This document shows positions 19,795-30,360 of a stretch of DNA of 64,000 nucleotides, piece after piece. How positions within the stretch are numbered: position 1 is the stretch's first letter; each line of letters starts with the position of its first letter. Made by a program: the position numbers and the translations under genes. The notes beneath the pieces are model-generated. The model saw only the letters and a program-made list of their open reading frames with translations, ran no database searches and was not told where the DNA came from. The stretch comes from Bacillus aquiflavi (lineage in GTDB: Bacteria; Bacillota; Bacilli; Bacillales; Cytobacillaceae), in assembly GCF_019915265.1 (NCBI RefSeq), contig NZ_CP082780.1, forward strand, positions 2,418,001 through 2,482,000, given 5' to 3'.

Positions 19795-20178
19795 GTGGAA
19801 TCAAAAGGCTTCAGCATTTCAGTCTTGTATGGTTTGATCGCTATTTTTTTAATTGCTATTATAAGCAGCCTTCTTTTTTCACTTATTTTAACATTTACTT
19901 CTGTACAAGAAACATCATTACGATTAATCATAACGATCATTTCTTTTTTAAGTTTGTTTATTGGTGGATTTATTTCTGGCGGAAAAGGAAAAAGAAAAGG
20001 GTGGCTCCTTGGCGGATTAACAGGGATCATTTATACTTTCTTTGTTTTTTTATTTATATTTCTTGGACATGACAGTTTATTTACAATGAATCAACTTATT
20101 TACCAAATAAGCTATATTATCGTGGCTATGATCGGTGGAATTTTAGGAGTTAACATGACTAAATCAAGAGCAGCTTAA
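19795..20178 (+). CDS. yrzE: YrzE-like four-span membrane protein (TIGR04086 type)
   Basis: 127 aa, with four hydrophobic spans and a GGKGKRKGW linker after the second, the layout of the TIGR04086/YrzE family. Function unknown. Start GTG at 19795 with a strong upstream AAGGGGGG. Position between yrbG and yajC matches B. subtilis. It is a single-gene plus-strand unit closed by a perfect hairpin. Confidence 0.8.
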   Translation: MESKGFSISVLYGLIAIFLIAIISSLLFSLILTFTSVQETSLRLIITIISFLSLFIGGFISGGKGKRKGWLLGGLTGIIYTFFVFLFIFLGHDSLFTMNQLIYQISYIIVAMIGGILGVNMTKSRAA

Positions 20179-20210
20179 GGAAAACTCGCCATTGCAAGCG
20201 AGTTTTCCTT
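20177..20210. terminator. Bidirectional terminator between yrzE and yajC
   Basis: Perfect 13-bp stem (20177-20189 with 20198-20210), 8-base loop, A-rich left and T-rich right flanks. It serves converging yrzE and the queA-tgt-yajC unit. Confidence 0.9.
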
Positions 20211-20226
20211 ACATTTAAAGATCATT

Positions 20227-20496
20227 TTATTCAGTAACTTCGCGAACAGCTCCTCGATCGTATGTAAGACGACTTCCATCACCGCATTTTATCACTATTG
20301 TGTTCTCATCTAGAGCATCAACAACTCCATGTAAGCCGCCAATCGTTACAATGTTGTCACCCTTTTTCAAGTCACTTTGCATTTGCTGAATGGCTTTTTG
20401 CCGCTTTTGCTGCGGGCGAATTAATAAAAAGTAAAACAAAACAAACATTAATAAGATTGGACCAATTGTAGCAATTAAATTTTCCACCTTATTCAC
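20227..20496 (-). CDS. yajC: Preprotein translocase subunit YajC
   Basis: 89 aa, with one N-terminal membrane span (about residues 9-27) followed by RPQQKRQKAIQQMQ and GDNIVTIGGLHG, the conserved YajC region. YajC associates with SecDF in the membrane. It follows tgt by 18 bases and ends at a bidirectional terminator. Typical length; nothing unusual. Confidence 0.95.
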   Translation of the reverse strand: MNKVENLIATIGPILLMFVLFYFLLIRPQQKRQKAIQQMQSDLKKGDNIVTIGGLHGVVDALDENTIVIKCGDGSRLTYDRGAVREVTE

Positions 20497-20514
20497 TCCT
20501 TTCCACTCGTTTTT

Positions 20515-21669
<1,155 letters not shown>

Positions 21670-21701
21670 TCAAAGCTTGGAAATTAATTTATTTTTTTAA
21701 G

Positions 21702-22730
21702 TTATTTAATTAGCATTGCATCACCAAAGCTGAAAAAGCGATACTTTTCCATGACAGCTGTTCTATATGCGTGTAAAATAGCTTCCCGGCCAGCAAGAGC
21801 ACTTACTAACATAATAAGGGTTGATTTCGGTAAATGGAAATTTGTTATCATACCATCAATCGCCTTAAATTGATAACCAGGAAAAATAAAAATATCTGTC
21901 CAGCCGCTTTCTCCTTTAAACATACCGTTATTTGCAGAAGCGATCGTTTCAAGAGTGCGGGTTGACGTTGTACCTACTGTAATAATTTTTCCACCTTGTT
22001 CACGTACATCATTTAAAAGCTGAGCCGTTCTTTCTGAAATATGATAATACTCAGAGTGCATTTCATGATCAGCGATATTTTCTACATTAACTGGTCTAAA
22101 TGTACCGAGTCCTACATGAAGAGTAATAAAAGCAAGATGAATGCCAGCTTCTTTAAGCTGGTTCAGTAATTCCTCAGTAAAATGAAGCCCTGCAGTAGGC
22201 GCAGCAGCTGATCCTTCATGACGAGCAAAAACAGTTTGATAACGTTCTTTACTATCCAGTTGTTCTTTAATATATGGAGGTAGGGGCATTTCCCCTAATT
22301 CATCTAATATTTCATAAAAAATCCCATTATATTGAAAGTCAAGAATTCTTCCTCCATGTTCGTTTTCACCAACACATACTGCAGATAAAATTCCGTTTCC
22401 GAAGATGATTTTTGTTCCGATTTTAACTCTCTTTGCTGGTTTAACGAGTGTTTCCCATCGATCGCCATCACATTGTTTTAATAAAAGGACTTCGATTTTT
22501 GCACCTGTACCGCTTTTTATCCCAAAGAGCCTGGCGGGTAAAACACGAGTATCATTTAAAACGAGGCAATCACCCTTTTGCAAATATGACCCGATATTTT
22601 TAAAAATGTCATGAGTGAGCATTCCCGTTTCTTTATTTAATACCATAAGTCGGCTATCAGTTCGGTTTTCTAATGGTGTTTGGGCAATCAATTCCTCTGG
22701 TAAATGAAAATCAAATAAGTCTACTTTCAT
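21702..22730 (-). CDS. queA: S-adenosylmethionine:tRNA ribosyltransferase-isomerase
   Basis: 342 aa. Transfers and isomerises the ribosyl group of SAM onto preQ1 in tRNA to give epoxyqueuosine. The N-terminal [14 protein letters not shown], ending in RTDSRLMVL, and the C-terminal [14 protein letters not shown] are family signatures; [10 protein letters not shown] near residue 178 marks the central fold. The product is the next step after Tgt, whose gene follows 47 bases later. Start ATG at 22730 preceded by AAGGTGA. Confidence 0.97.
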   Translation of the reverse strand: MKVDLFDFHLPEELIAQTPLENRTDSRLMVLNKETGMLTHDIFKNIGSYLQKGDCLVLNDTRVLPARLFGIKSGTGAKIEVLLLKQCDGDRWETLVKPAKRVKIGTKIIFGNGILSAVCVGENEHGGRILDFQYNGIFYEILDELGEMPLPPYIKEQLDSKERYQTVFARHEGSAAAPTAGLHFTEELLNQLKEAGIHLAFITLHVGLGTFRPVNVENIADHEMHSEYYHISERTAQLLNDVREQGGKIITVGTTSTRTLETIASANNGMFKGESGWTDIFIFPGYQFKAIDGMITNFHLPKSTLIMLVSALAGREAILHAYRTAVMEKYRFFSFGDAMLIK

Positions 22731-22763
22731 GATCTCACCTTTCTATTTATCCCAAATAACCCG

Positions 22764-22970
22764 CTAGCGAAAGCGGCTAAAAAAATAAAGAACAACAGAT
22801 AATATAACGCTTAAAAGGATAGATGTCACAATCGGAAAGTAAAATGTCGTATTTCCCTTTTTTATCACAATATCTCCAGGAAGTTTTCCGATGTTAATAA
22901 ATTGCATGAGAAAGCCAATTAAAAAAATGATACCTCCAATAATCATGAACAGCTTTGACATACCTGTCAC
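22764..22970 (-). CDS. DUF2905 small membrane protein
   Basis: About 65-68 aa, two hydrophobic segments with GKLPGDI between them, the DUF2905 pattern. Function unknown; it is usually found beside ruvB and queA in Bacillaceae, as here. Either GTG at 22970 or ATG at 22961 (MSKLFMIIGG) could start it. The ruvB stop is 3 bases upstream of the first. Confidence 0.82.
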   Translation of the reverse strand: MTGMSKLFMIIGGIIFLIGFLMQFINIGKLPGDIVIKKGNTTFYFPIVTSILLSVILSVVLYFFSRFR

Positions 22971-22973
22971 TCT

Positions 22974-23972
22974 TTAGGGCACCTCCATGTGGAAATGTTG
23001 ATAGACTAGCTCTGTGACGATTCTTCCCCGTGGTGTTCTTTGTAAAAAGCCAATCTGCAATAAATAAGGTTCATATACATCTTCAATTGTATGTGCTTCT
23101 TCCCCAATTGTTGCTGATATCGTCTCGAGCCCAACTGGCCCTCCCCGAAATTTCTCAATAATCCCTTTAAGTAATTTATGATCAATATGATCTAAACCTA
23201 AACGGTCAACTTGTAACTTTTCGAGTGCTTGATTAGCTGCGATAATGTCAATGGTTCCATCCCCATTAACTTGTGCAAAATCACGCACTCTTCTTAAAAG
23301 ACGATTAGCTATTCTTGGAGTTCCCCTAGACCTTCTTGCAATCTCTGTTGCTGCAGAAAGTTCGATTTGTGTACTTAATACTTCAGAGGTTCTAATCACT
23401 ATTTCTGTTAACTGTTCCACATCGTAAAATTCAAGCCGGCTTAGGACACCAAAGCGATCACGCAACGGGGCTGATATTGCACCTGCTCTTGTTGTAGCAC
23501 CTACGAGAGTAAATGGCGGCAAGTCTAAGCGAATTGACCTTGCACTATCCCCACTCCCTACAACAATATCAAGACAAAAATCTTCCATTGCTGGATACAA
23601 AACTTCTTCAATGGCTCTTGGCAGCCGGTGAATTTCATCAATAAACAAAACATCTCCAGGCTCAAGCGCTGTTAGAATTGCAGCCAAGTCCCCTGGGCGT
23701 TCAATGGCGGGACCGGATGTTGTTCGAATACTTACTCCCATCTCATGAGAAATAATTGTTGCAAGGGTTGTCTTCCCTAACCCTGGAGGTCCATATAGAA
23801 GCACATGATCAAGGCTTTCTTGACGAAGCTTAGCCGCCTTAATAAAAACTTCTAAATTCTCCTTTACTTTCGTTTGACCGATATATTGTCTTAAGGTTTG
23901 GGGACGTAAGCTTTGCTCAAACGTAATATCTTGATTATCAGCTTCATTTGATATAATTCGTTCTTCCACCAA
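22974..23972 (-). CDS. ruvB: Holliday junction branch migration helicase RuvB
   Basis: 332 aa AAA+ motor that drives branch migration with RuvA. Walker [12 protein letters not shown] (near residue 61), Walker [10 protein letters not shown] (near 110), sensor 1 GATTRAG (near 156), arginine finger in APLRDRFG (near 167), and a C-terminal winged helix ([11 protein letters not shown] and FLQRTPRGR). Downstream of ruvA with a 33-base gap. Complete. Confidence 0.98.
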   Translation of the reverse strand: MVEERIISNEADNQDITFEQSLRPQTLRQYIGQTKVKENLEVFIKAAKLRQESLDHVLLYGPPGLGKTTLATIISHEMGVSIRTTSGPAIERPGDLAAILTALEPGDVLFIDEIHRLPRAIEEVLYPAMEDFCLDIVVGSGDSARSIRLDLPPFTLVGATTRAGAISAPLRDRFGVLSRLEFYDVEQLTEIVIRTSEVLSTQIELSAATEIARRSRGTPRIANRLLRRVRDFAQVNGDGTIDIIAANQALEKLQVDRLGLDHIDHKLLKGIIEKFRGGPVGLETISATIGEEAHTIEDVYEPYLLQIGFLQRTPRGRIVTELVYQHFHMEVP

Positions 23973-24005
23973 TACATCACCCTCACTAATTTTTGAAGAA
24001 ATTTT

Positions 24006-24604
24006 TTATTTTAACAGCTTCTGTAATGCAAGCTTTATATATTGATCTGTCGTCCGTTTTTCCTTTTGTAAACTAGGAGTAATCTTTGCCAATTCTCTTT
24101 CAGAGTAACCTAATGCTTTCAAAGCCAAAATAGCGTCGTCAAACTCAACAGAACTTTTTGTATTTTTTTCAGGTTTGACATTCGCTGCTGGTGAATATGA
24201 AAAATGGTCTAATTTTCCTTTCAGGTCTAGAATCATTTGCCGGGCAGTTTTCTTCCCTACTCCTGGAAATTTCATTAAAAATGCATCGTCCTCTTTCTCA
24301 ATCGCTTGTACTAGTTGTTCTGGCTGACCAGATGCTAAAATAGCTAAAGCCCCTTTCGGACCAATCCCTGTTACACTGATTAGCTTAATAAATAGCGCTT
24401 TTTCTTCACGCGATTGAAAACCATATAAGGCTAAAATATCTTCCCTTACATGCTGGTACGTGTAAATGATTCATTCCTCTTCTAGCTTTCCCGAGTATAC
24501 AAACGGATTAGGAGTAGCAATTTGATATCCAATCCCATTATTTTTTCAATTACAACATATTCAGGTCCGACAAAATGAATCCGTCCTTTAATAAACTCAT
24601 ACAA
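24006..24604 (-). pseudogene. ruvA: Holliday junction DNA-binding protein RuvA (frame disrupted)
   Basis: RuvA binds four-way junctions and loads RuvB. The whole gene is visible. TTG at 24604 (GGAG 8 bases upstream) opens the OB-fold YEFIKGRIHFVGPEYVVIE. A -1 shift in an A run (24541-24546) leads to NGIGYQIATPNPFVYSGKLEEE, then an in-frame TGA (24471-24473), then [18 protein letters not shown], the helix-hairpin-helix motifs ([14 protein letters not shown] and [11 protein letters not shown]) and the C-terminal RuvB-contact domain. The two lesions would leave no full-length product. Given that ruvB is intact and the shift is in a homopolymer, sequence error is plausible for the shift but less so for the stop. 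Expected length is about 200 aa. Confidence 0.85.
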
Positions 24605-24702
24605 TTTACTTCGCTCCTCTGTCTTCATCGTACATCATTGTAACATACCGCTAAAAAAAAATTAACATCTTAATAGCTTAGACACAACAAAAAAATAGGA
24701 AA

Positions 24703-24725
24703 AAGGACCGGATAATCCGATCCTT
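24703..24725 (-). terminator. Terminator after bofC
   Basis: Hairpin AAGGA..TCCTT with one internal mismatch and a 3-base loop. On the minus strand it is followed by TTTCCTATTTTTTTG. Located between bofC and ruvA. Confidence 0.7.
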
Positions 24726-24760
24726 CAAATCACTAATTAAAATAAAAGCCTTCAGACTAA

Positions 24761-25344
24761 TCAAGGTCTTACATCGAAGAATATAAGTGCCTTTAATTTT
24801 TTTTGCTTTTCTAGTAAAGAGTAATGTTGAAATGCTTCTATCACTTCAAAATATTTGTCTTTTGTTCTTATCGGTATTCCCTTTTTCAATTGATCATGCA
24901 GCTGACTTTCTAATTTTTTTACATCAATTTGAAAAAAAGATTGAATAACATTGGCATCTTCTGGTTTACCATAAAAATCGTAAAGATCCCTTCCTCAGTT
25001 ATTCCAAAAAATCCGTTTTCTTTTAGAACGGGGAAAAATATCATCAACTTGCTGCTGAAAAAAACAGCCTTTCCTTCTTGCAAATCGATTAAATTCCACT
25101 CATCATATTTTGCCCAGAAATCCTCTAAGGACCATATCGTTTCAACAATTTCTTCTTCGCTCATTTCTCCATCTAAGTATACTCGCTCTAAAATGATTGA
25201 TAATTTTAATGGATCAGATACATGCAAATCAGAATCCGCAATCACTTTTTTTTGATTCATAATAATCATTACACAAACAAATATGACAGAAACGATCATT
25301 TTTAATATTGTTAACATGGTCCATCTGGATCTCATCATGATCAC
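24761..25344 (-). pseudogene. bofC: Bypass-of-forespore protein C (frameshifted)
   Basis: BofC is a forespore-made secreted protein that restrains SpoIVB-dependent signalling to SigK. The N-terminus has a signal-like hydrophobic stretch (residues 10-27), then the conserved DPLKLSIILERVYLDG and EEEIVETIWSLEDFWAKY. The frame breaks after GIFTIF at an A run (24973-24977, one base short). In the next frame YGKPEDANVIQSFFQIDVKK continues to DVRP and a TGA at 24761. Restoring one base gives about 190 aa, the expected size. Position upstream of ruvA and downstream of yebC matches B. subtilis. Confidence 0.85.
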
Positions 25345-25463
25345 CTCTATATTATTAAAAAGCTGTTTTTATTATTTATAGTTTAACCACACATGACAAG
25401 TTTATCCAAATTAAAAACCTGTAATATAAATTTTTTACAGACTTGCTAAAAATAAAAACAATA

Positions 25464-25491
25464 GGCACCTGAAATTTTATATTCAGGCGCC
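25464..25491 (-). terminator. Terminator after yebC
   Basis: GGCGCCTGAA/TTCAGGTGCC stem on the minus strand (one G-T pair), 8-base loop, then TATTGTTTTTATTTTT. Lies about 90 bases beyond the yebC stop. Confidence 0.8.
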
Positions 25492-25582
25492 CAAATTTTT
25501 TCTGTTTTTAGTTCATGTAATGAGTCTGATGGAACAATTCAAATATTGACTTTGTAAAAATCAGTGTTCTATTTATCGCACA

Positions 25583-26311
25583 TTACTCTTCTTCAAAATT
25601 ATGATAAACATCTTGAACATCATCATCATCTTCAAGCATGTCTAACATTTTCTCCATTTTAGCCGCTTGTTCTTCCGGCAATTTCGTATATGTTTGCGGT
25701 ACCATTGTTATTTCAGCTTCAACAAACGTAAAGCCAGCTTGAGATAAATTTTCTTTTACAGTAAAAAAGCTTTCTTGATCTGTAAAAATTTCAAAAACTT
25801 CGTCACTTGTTTCAAGTTCCTCTCCACCAGCTTCGATGACTTGAAGCAGCATTTCATCCTCATCAAGATCAAGTCCTTCTCTCGAAATAGCTAAATATCC
25901 TTTTCGATCAAAAAGATAAGAAACACAGCCACTTTCACCAAGGTTTCCGCTATTCTTTGAAAAGGCGAGTCGAACATTTGATGCTGTCCTGTTTTTATTG
26001 TCTGTTAAACATGAAACCATTACAGCTACTCCCCCTGGACCGTAGCCTTCATAAATGATTTCTTCATAATGGGCACCATCTGTATTCCCTGTCGCTTTGT
26101 TAATTGCACGTTGAATATTATCGTTTGGCATGTTAGCTTCTTTTGCCTTATCAATTACTAAGCGTAGAGCCGCATTCGTTGCAGGATCTCCACCGCCGCT
26201 TTTAGCTGCTACATAAAGCTCCTTAGCAAATTTCATAAATACTTTTCCACGTTTAGCATCTTGGGCATTTTTACGCCGTTGAATGTTTTTCCATTTAGAA
26301 TGTCCAGCCAT
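25583..26311 (-). CDS. yrbC: YebC/PmpR family protein (YrbC)
   Basis: 242 aa. YebC-family proteins bind nucleic acid or ribosomes; described roles are transcription regulation and translation of proline-rich stretches. The family opening MAGHSKWKNIQRRK begins at 26311, preceded by GAGAGGGG. An upstream extension to 26446 is open but hydrophobic and noncanonical, so it is rejected. Conserved IYEGYGPGGVAVMV is near residue 90. Neighbours bofC and the coxA-like gene are as in B. subtilis. Confidence 0.94.
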   Translation of the reverse strand: MAGHSKWKNIQRRKNAQDAKRGKVFMKFAKELYVAAKSGGGDPATNAALRLVIDKAKEANMPNDNIQRAINKATGNTDGAHYEEIIYEGYGPGGVAVMVSCLTDNKNRTASNVRLAFSKNSGNLGESGCVSYLFDRKGYLAISREGLDLDEDEMLLQVIEAGGEELETSDEVFEIFTDQESFFTVKENLSQAGFTFVEAEITMVPQTYTKLPEEQAAKMEKMLDMLEDDDDVQDVYHNFEEE

Positions 26312-26409
26312 TCTAAATCCCCTCTCTTTAAAAAATACATAGCACTCGTTTAAACAAGGCTTTCTTACTTTATTACAATAAAAGTCCATTTTTACTATAA
26401 CATAAAAAA

Positions 26410-26467
26410 AGAACAGAAACAAAAGAGCAAAGATCATAAAGATCATTTGTTCTAATTGTTTCTGTCA
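26410..26467 (-). terminator. Terminator after the coxA-like gene
   Basis: Long nested hairpin (ACAGAAACAA/TTGTTTCTGT outside, GATC pairs inside) directly after the stop at 26473. Followed on the minus strand by TTCTTTTTTTATG. Confidence 0.85.
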
Positions 26468-26472
26468 TAAGA

Positions 26473-27069
26473 TTAACGTTGACTATTACGAGTATTAGTT
26501 AATGTCCCTTCATCAATGACAACTTTAATCGATTTTCCATTTAGAAAAGGATTAACCCTTTGTTTAATTTTTTTCTTTGTTTCTTTTTCTTTTGCTTGAT
26601 CAAATAAAACAACCGAAATTAAAACCTTTTCATCACCGTAAGCGATTGAATGAATATCCTTCACATTATCAGTCTCTGCAGTCACTTTTTCAATTTGATT
26701 TACAAGCTCTCTAACGTGAGCATTTTCATGCTTCGTTCTATCAACATTTAAGTGCCCATGATAATTTGCATCAGCATGACTATAATGATGATCACGCTTA
26801 AACCAGTTTAGGTTATTTCTTATATTTGTTCTGCTGTTATTCCCATCTTCACCTAAAGTACGATCAAGCATATCGATTACAGGACCATCGTTGTCATTAA
26901 AAAAGTTTGAATTATTTTGTTGATGGTTTTCATTTGAATAGTAACCGATCGGTTGAGTTTGATCAGTATAACGTTCATCTTGAACTGCCGTTTCATCATT
27001 CATATTACACCCTGCTAAGCTAGATGCAACGAGTGCAGTAAGTGAAAATGAATAACACCATTTCCTCAA
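26473..27069 (-). CDS. coxA: YhcN/YlaJ-family sporulation lipoprotein, CoxA-like
   Basis: Sporulation lipoprotein of about 198 aa. Lipobox LAGC lies about 20 residues after a TTG start at 27069, which follows GAGGGGG by 8 bases. A longer frame up to 27141 is open but lacks a ribosome-binding site and puts 24 polar residues before the signal. After the lipid cysteine comes an Asn/His-rich region, then the YhcN/YlaJ domain (HVRELVNQIEKVTAETDNVK, then KVLISVVLFD). In B. subtilis the spore-cortex protein CoxA (YrbB), with this domain, sits between safA and yrbC, the same setting. The symbol is therefore positional. Confidence 0.75.
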   Translation of the reverse strand: MRKWCYSFSLTALVASSLAGCNMNDETAVQDERYTDQTQPIGYYSNENHQQNNSNFFNDNDGPVIDMLDRTLGEDGNNSRTNIRNNLNWFKRDHHYSHADANYHGHLNVDRTKHENAHVRELVNQIEKVTAETDNVKDIHSIAYGDEKVLISVVLFDQAKEKETKKKIKQRVNPFLNGKSIKVVIDEGTLTNTRNSQR

Positions 27070-27166
27070 ATGAAAAACCCCCTCGTTTATATGAGCATAC
27101 AAATGCTCAAGATTATGTTGTGAGCGAAGGGAATTTTTCATTCTAACAGTTACATCCAGCTATAAC

Positions 27167-27907
27167 TTAAAATTTTGGCGGAATTGCTGCAATTTTTCGT
27201 TTATGCTCTGATCGCTCATGTAGCTTTTCAATTATTTCTCGGTCTGTTTCTGGAATTTCTTCTCCTCTTAAATAACGATCAATCATTTCGTAGGTTATTC
27301 CCATCTCATTTTCATCTGTTTGACCTTCCCAAAGTCCTGCACTTGGTGGCTTGTTTATAACACTTTCTGGCACATGTAACGTTTTGGCGAGTTCTTTTAC
27401 CTCTCCTTTTGTAAAATGTACAAGTGGTAATAAATCAACCCCACCATCACCATATTTTGTAAAGTATCCAGTGTACCATTCAGCTGCATTATCTGTTCCA
27501 ATAACTAAATAGCCATAATTATTAGCAATCGTGTATAATGTTGTCATCCGAAGGCGAGCTCGTGTATTCGCATCACCAATTTTGACCATTTTTTCATTCC
27601 ATTCATTTTTTGCTTTAAGTTTCGTTTCAATTTCAGAAAATAAAATATTATGTGCCGAAGTTAAATCAATGAGATGAAAATCAATTCCACTGCTTTCAAC
27701 TACTTTCATTGCATCTTCTTGATCGGTTGAATGACTTTTGCAAGGCATAATAACCCCTAAAGAATGATTCGGAAAGGCACGCTTGATTAAATGGGCAACA
27801 ACTGCTGAATCAATTCCGCCACTTAATCCAACAACCGCCCCCTTTGCACCTGCTTCGTTTACTTTTATCCTTAACCAGTTTACTAATTCAGAAATTGCTT
27901 CTTTCAT
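27167..27907 (-). CDS. nadE: NH3-dependent NAD+ synthetase
   Basis: 246 aa. Last step of NAD synthesis: amidation of deamido-NAD with ATP and ammonia. The N-type ATP pyrophosphatase P-loop GLSGGIDSAV is near residue 28, and GTDNAAEWYTGYFTKYGDGG (near 138) and KPPSAGLWEGQTDENE (near 186) are synthetase signatures. No glutaminase domain, so it uses free ammonia. It lies about 3 kb from nadA, between a coxA-like and a kinase-like gene, a location different from B. subtilis. Confidence 0.95.
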   Translation of the reverse strand: MKEAISELVNWLRIKVNEAGAKGAVVGLSGGIDSAVVAHLIKRAFPNHSLGVIMPCKSHSTDQEDAMKVVESSGIDFHLIDLTSAHNILFSEIETKLKAKNEWNEKMVKIGDANTRARLRMTTLYTIANNYGYLVIGTDNAAEWYTGYFTKYGDGGVDLLPLVHFTKGEVKELAKTLHVPESVINKPPSAGLWEGQTDENEMGITYEMIDRYLRGEEIPETDREIIEKLHERSEHKRKIAAIPPKF

Positions 27908-27938
27908 TTTGTTCTTCCTTTCACTTAACGTGCTGCAA

Positions 27939-28873
27939 TTATTTTAACATATTCTTTATCTCGTTTATAAATCGTTGACGTAAGTAGAATTGACCGATTG
28001 TTAATTGTAAAAGGTGTCGAATTTTCGCAGGATCGTAATATGTCTTTTCTTTAAGCATTCTATTCCATTCACGATAAATATCCGTTGGAAATATTAGCGC
28101 ATATAAAAAAACTTTTTTTCTTTCATATATTTTTTCAATTGATCGAAAGCCATTAATTCAAAAGCGGACCATTTTATAAACGGTAAAATTCTATTCGCAT
28201 ATTGAAGTAAATCAGTAAAAGGAAATCCAACGCTAATAAGATCAAAATCGATTAAATAAAGCTCCTTATTTATATCACGGATAAAGTTATGGTGAGCAAC
28301 ATCACCATGTAAAATTACTTTTTGTTCATTCGGAAAAATGATTTCTTCTTTAGATAATTCATTTATCGCCCAATCCCCCCATCTTACAAGCTCATAAAGA
28401 AAATCTTCTTGAATAAAATATTTTAAATGCTGAATATTTAGAAGAAATTGCGAATACCGTTCTTTCCACTTTATTAGTAAATTAAAACTCGGCAATCGTT
28501 CCTCAAATTTTTCGACTAACTGCTTTGTAGCATAATGAAATTTTATAATTGTCTCCAAGCCATTTTTTCGATCCTTTTCATCCTTATAATGAAAAGGAAC
28601 AGCGCTTGGCTTAATATATTCTAAACATCCGAAGTATAGCTGATTAACAAACAAAGGCTCCTTAAAAAGAGGAATAAAAGAATAACTATGGGAAAAACCA
28701 GCTTCTTTTAAAGATTGTGTAAAGTCGTCCTGCAGTTTTAATTGGCGCTTACTCTTAAATCCTTTTAAAATATACTCACCAGTAGATATCGTTAAAAAAT
28801 AAACGTTTTTTCTAATTTTCGTTACATTTTCTACTTGAATATCTTCTTTTAAAAAGGAGAGGAGACGATTCAT
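27939..28873 (-). pseudogene. CotS/YsxE-like kinase-fold spore protein (frameshifted)
   Basis: About 311 codons if one frameshift is repaired. Choline/aminoglycoside-kinase fold as in the CotS/YsxE/YutH spore proteins. The catalytic loop VILHGDVAHHNF and the metal motif LIDFDL lie in the C-terminal half, so the kinase motifs appear intact. ATG at 28873 follows GAGGAG and is 22 bases after safA. Near the end, a run of seven T (28113-28119) shifts the frame after KKYMKEKK; one more base restores VFLYALIFPTDIYREW and a stop at 27939. Coupling to safA, a spore-coat assembly gene, suggests a spore role. Substrate unknown. Also could be annotated as a phosphotransferase. Confidence 0.78.
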
Positions 28874-28895
28874 TGTTTTATCGTCTCCTCTGTTA

Positions 28896-29969
28896 TTAAC
28901 GATCGTATTCACTGCTTTCTTCTTCAGATCGTGGCATCCCAAATGCCCCTGCCCCCATCGTATCATATGGTTGCATATACGGTTGCGGACCAGCACCATA
29001 CGGCATATATCCAGGTTGCGGCATGTATCCTGCTTGCGGCCCATATCCCATTGGGGCCATAGCTGGAGATGGACCATAGCCCCCTCCGGCCGGAATTTGC
29101 ATAGCAGGCGCTTGCGGCATGTATTGAGGGGGTACAGGTACGTTCTCAACAGGGGCATTCATTGGACCGTATTGCCCCATCATATGGTAATTCATATCAC
29201 CCATATGAGGCATGAATGAAGAAGATGATGACTCATCTTTCATATGCATATGATGATGCATATAACTAGAACTTTCAGAGCCATGCATCATTCCGTGATA
29301 ACCTGGCATCATTGCAGTACCTTGTACTTGTGGATATGGCATTGGCTGTGGGTGACAACACGTCATCGGCTGTTGAACTGGATAATGATAACCATACCCC
29401 GGCATTACTGGTGAAATAGGTGTACAGCATGATGGATGATAATACATAGGCTGACAAAGACCTCCTTGTGGTTGTGGTGGAATATATGCATATTTCTTCT
29501 CAGGACTTTCAGGGCTTTCTTCCTTTTCAATACCAGGTAAAATATAGACTGGTTTAGGTGGGATGTATGGTTGGACTTGTGGTTGCTGTTGTTGCATCGA
29601 CATCTTTGCCATATTAACCATATAGTAATTATTAATATCTATTTCCGGCATTGTAGGCTGCGGCATAATTGGTACAGTTGGAACAATCGGCTTTTCTTTT
29701 TTTGGCTTTACTTTTTTCGGTACCTCTTTTGGCATTACTGGTTGTTTTTTTTTCTTTTCTTTTACTATGGGGGCTTCCTTCATTTTTCCGTCATGCATTT
29801 TCTTTTTGACAGTCCCCCCCATAGTTGGTACTTTAATTTTCATCCCTGGCATAATTAAATCAGGATTACTAAGATGGGAATTTACTTTTTTTAGCTCTTC
29901 AAAATTCACCCCATATTTCTTGGCGATTTTCCAAAGAGTATCCCCTTTCTGCACAATATGGATCTTCAC
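28896..29969 (-). CDS. safA: Spore coat assembly protein SafA
   Basis: 357 aa. SafA directs inner-coat assembly at the cortex-coat boundary. The N-terminal LysM domain (IHIVQKGDTLWKIAKKYG, residues 3-20, to about 48) binds peptidoglycan. It is followed by a lysine/proline linker and a long Met-, Pro-, Tyr-, His- and Gly-rich C-terminus typical of coat proteins. LysM at the N-terminus separates it from SpoVID, which has it at the C-terminus. Located next to the NAD genes as in B. subtilis. Composition bias gives many spurious frames on the opposite strand. Confidence 0.9.
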   Translation of the reverse strand: MKIHIVQKGDTLWKIAKKYGVNFEELKKVNSHLSNPDLIMPGMKIKVPTMGGTVKKKMHDGKMKEAPIVKEKKKKQPVMPKEVPKKVKPKKEKPIVPTVPIMPQPTMPEIDINNYYMVNMAKMSMQQQQPQVQPYIPPKPVYILPGIEKEESPESPEKKYAYIPPQPQGGLCQPMYYHPSCCTPISPVMPGYGYHYPVQQPMTCCHPQPMPYPQVQGTAMMPGYHGMMHGSESSSYMHHHMHMKDESSSSSFMPHMGDMNYHMMGQYGPMNAPVENVPVPPQYMPQAPAMQIPAGGGYGPSPAMAPMGYGPQAGYMPQPGYMPYGAGPQPYMQPYDTMGAGAFGMPRSEEESSEYDR

Positions 29970-30298
29970 TCTTTTTTCCCTCCTATGGCATCAGTCCATA
30001 TATTGTATGTGAAAATGGGCAAATTGCTATTATTCTTCTCAAAAACTTATGCGATTTCGTTGTAAATTATGAATCATTATTGCTGAAATAATCTTAAAAA
30101 ACAAATATTCACAAAAAAATCCTCTTAAATCTAAAAAGCATAAAAACGAGCAAACTTGAAAAAATTACTCTATTAATCGAAAAGAAACCATTGCATGAAC
30201 AAACACTTATCTGGGGAAACAACAATGTCGAATTTGTCGATATTTCATTTATCGAAATTGAATGCAGGACAAAAATAATAGTTCTAAAGATATGAATA
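29970..30298. other. Intergenic region upstream of safA
   Basis: No gene seen in about 330 bases. It must contain the safA promoter, probably for a mother-cell sigma factor, but I could not single out one. A terminator for nadA follows at 30299-30336. Confidence 0.4.
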
Positions 30299-30336
30299 AA
30301 AAAATGGTCTTAGATTAAACTCTAAGGACCATTTTT
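30299..30336 (-). terminator. Terminator after nadA
   Basis: AAAAATGGTC/GACCATTTTT stem with one bulged base. On the minus strand it is followed by TTTATTC. It lies 25 bases after the nadA stop and closes nadBCA. Confidence 0.82.
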
Positions 30337-30360
30337 CATTTTTTTCATTGGAACTATTTT

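Noticed and set aside
26312-26446. Hydrophobic 45-residue extension of YebC
   Set aside because: YebC proteins start at MAGHSKW, and that ATG has a strong ribosome-binding site.
28874-29158. N-terminal extension of 95 codons on the kinase-fold gene
   Set aside because: It overlaps safA in another frame; the start at 28873 with GAGGAG upstream fits the family.
28971-29858. Several plus-strand frames and one alternative minus frame rich in His, Trp and Arg
   Set aside because: They are shadows of the repetitive Met/Pro/Tyr-rich safA sequence.
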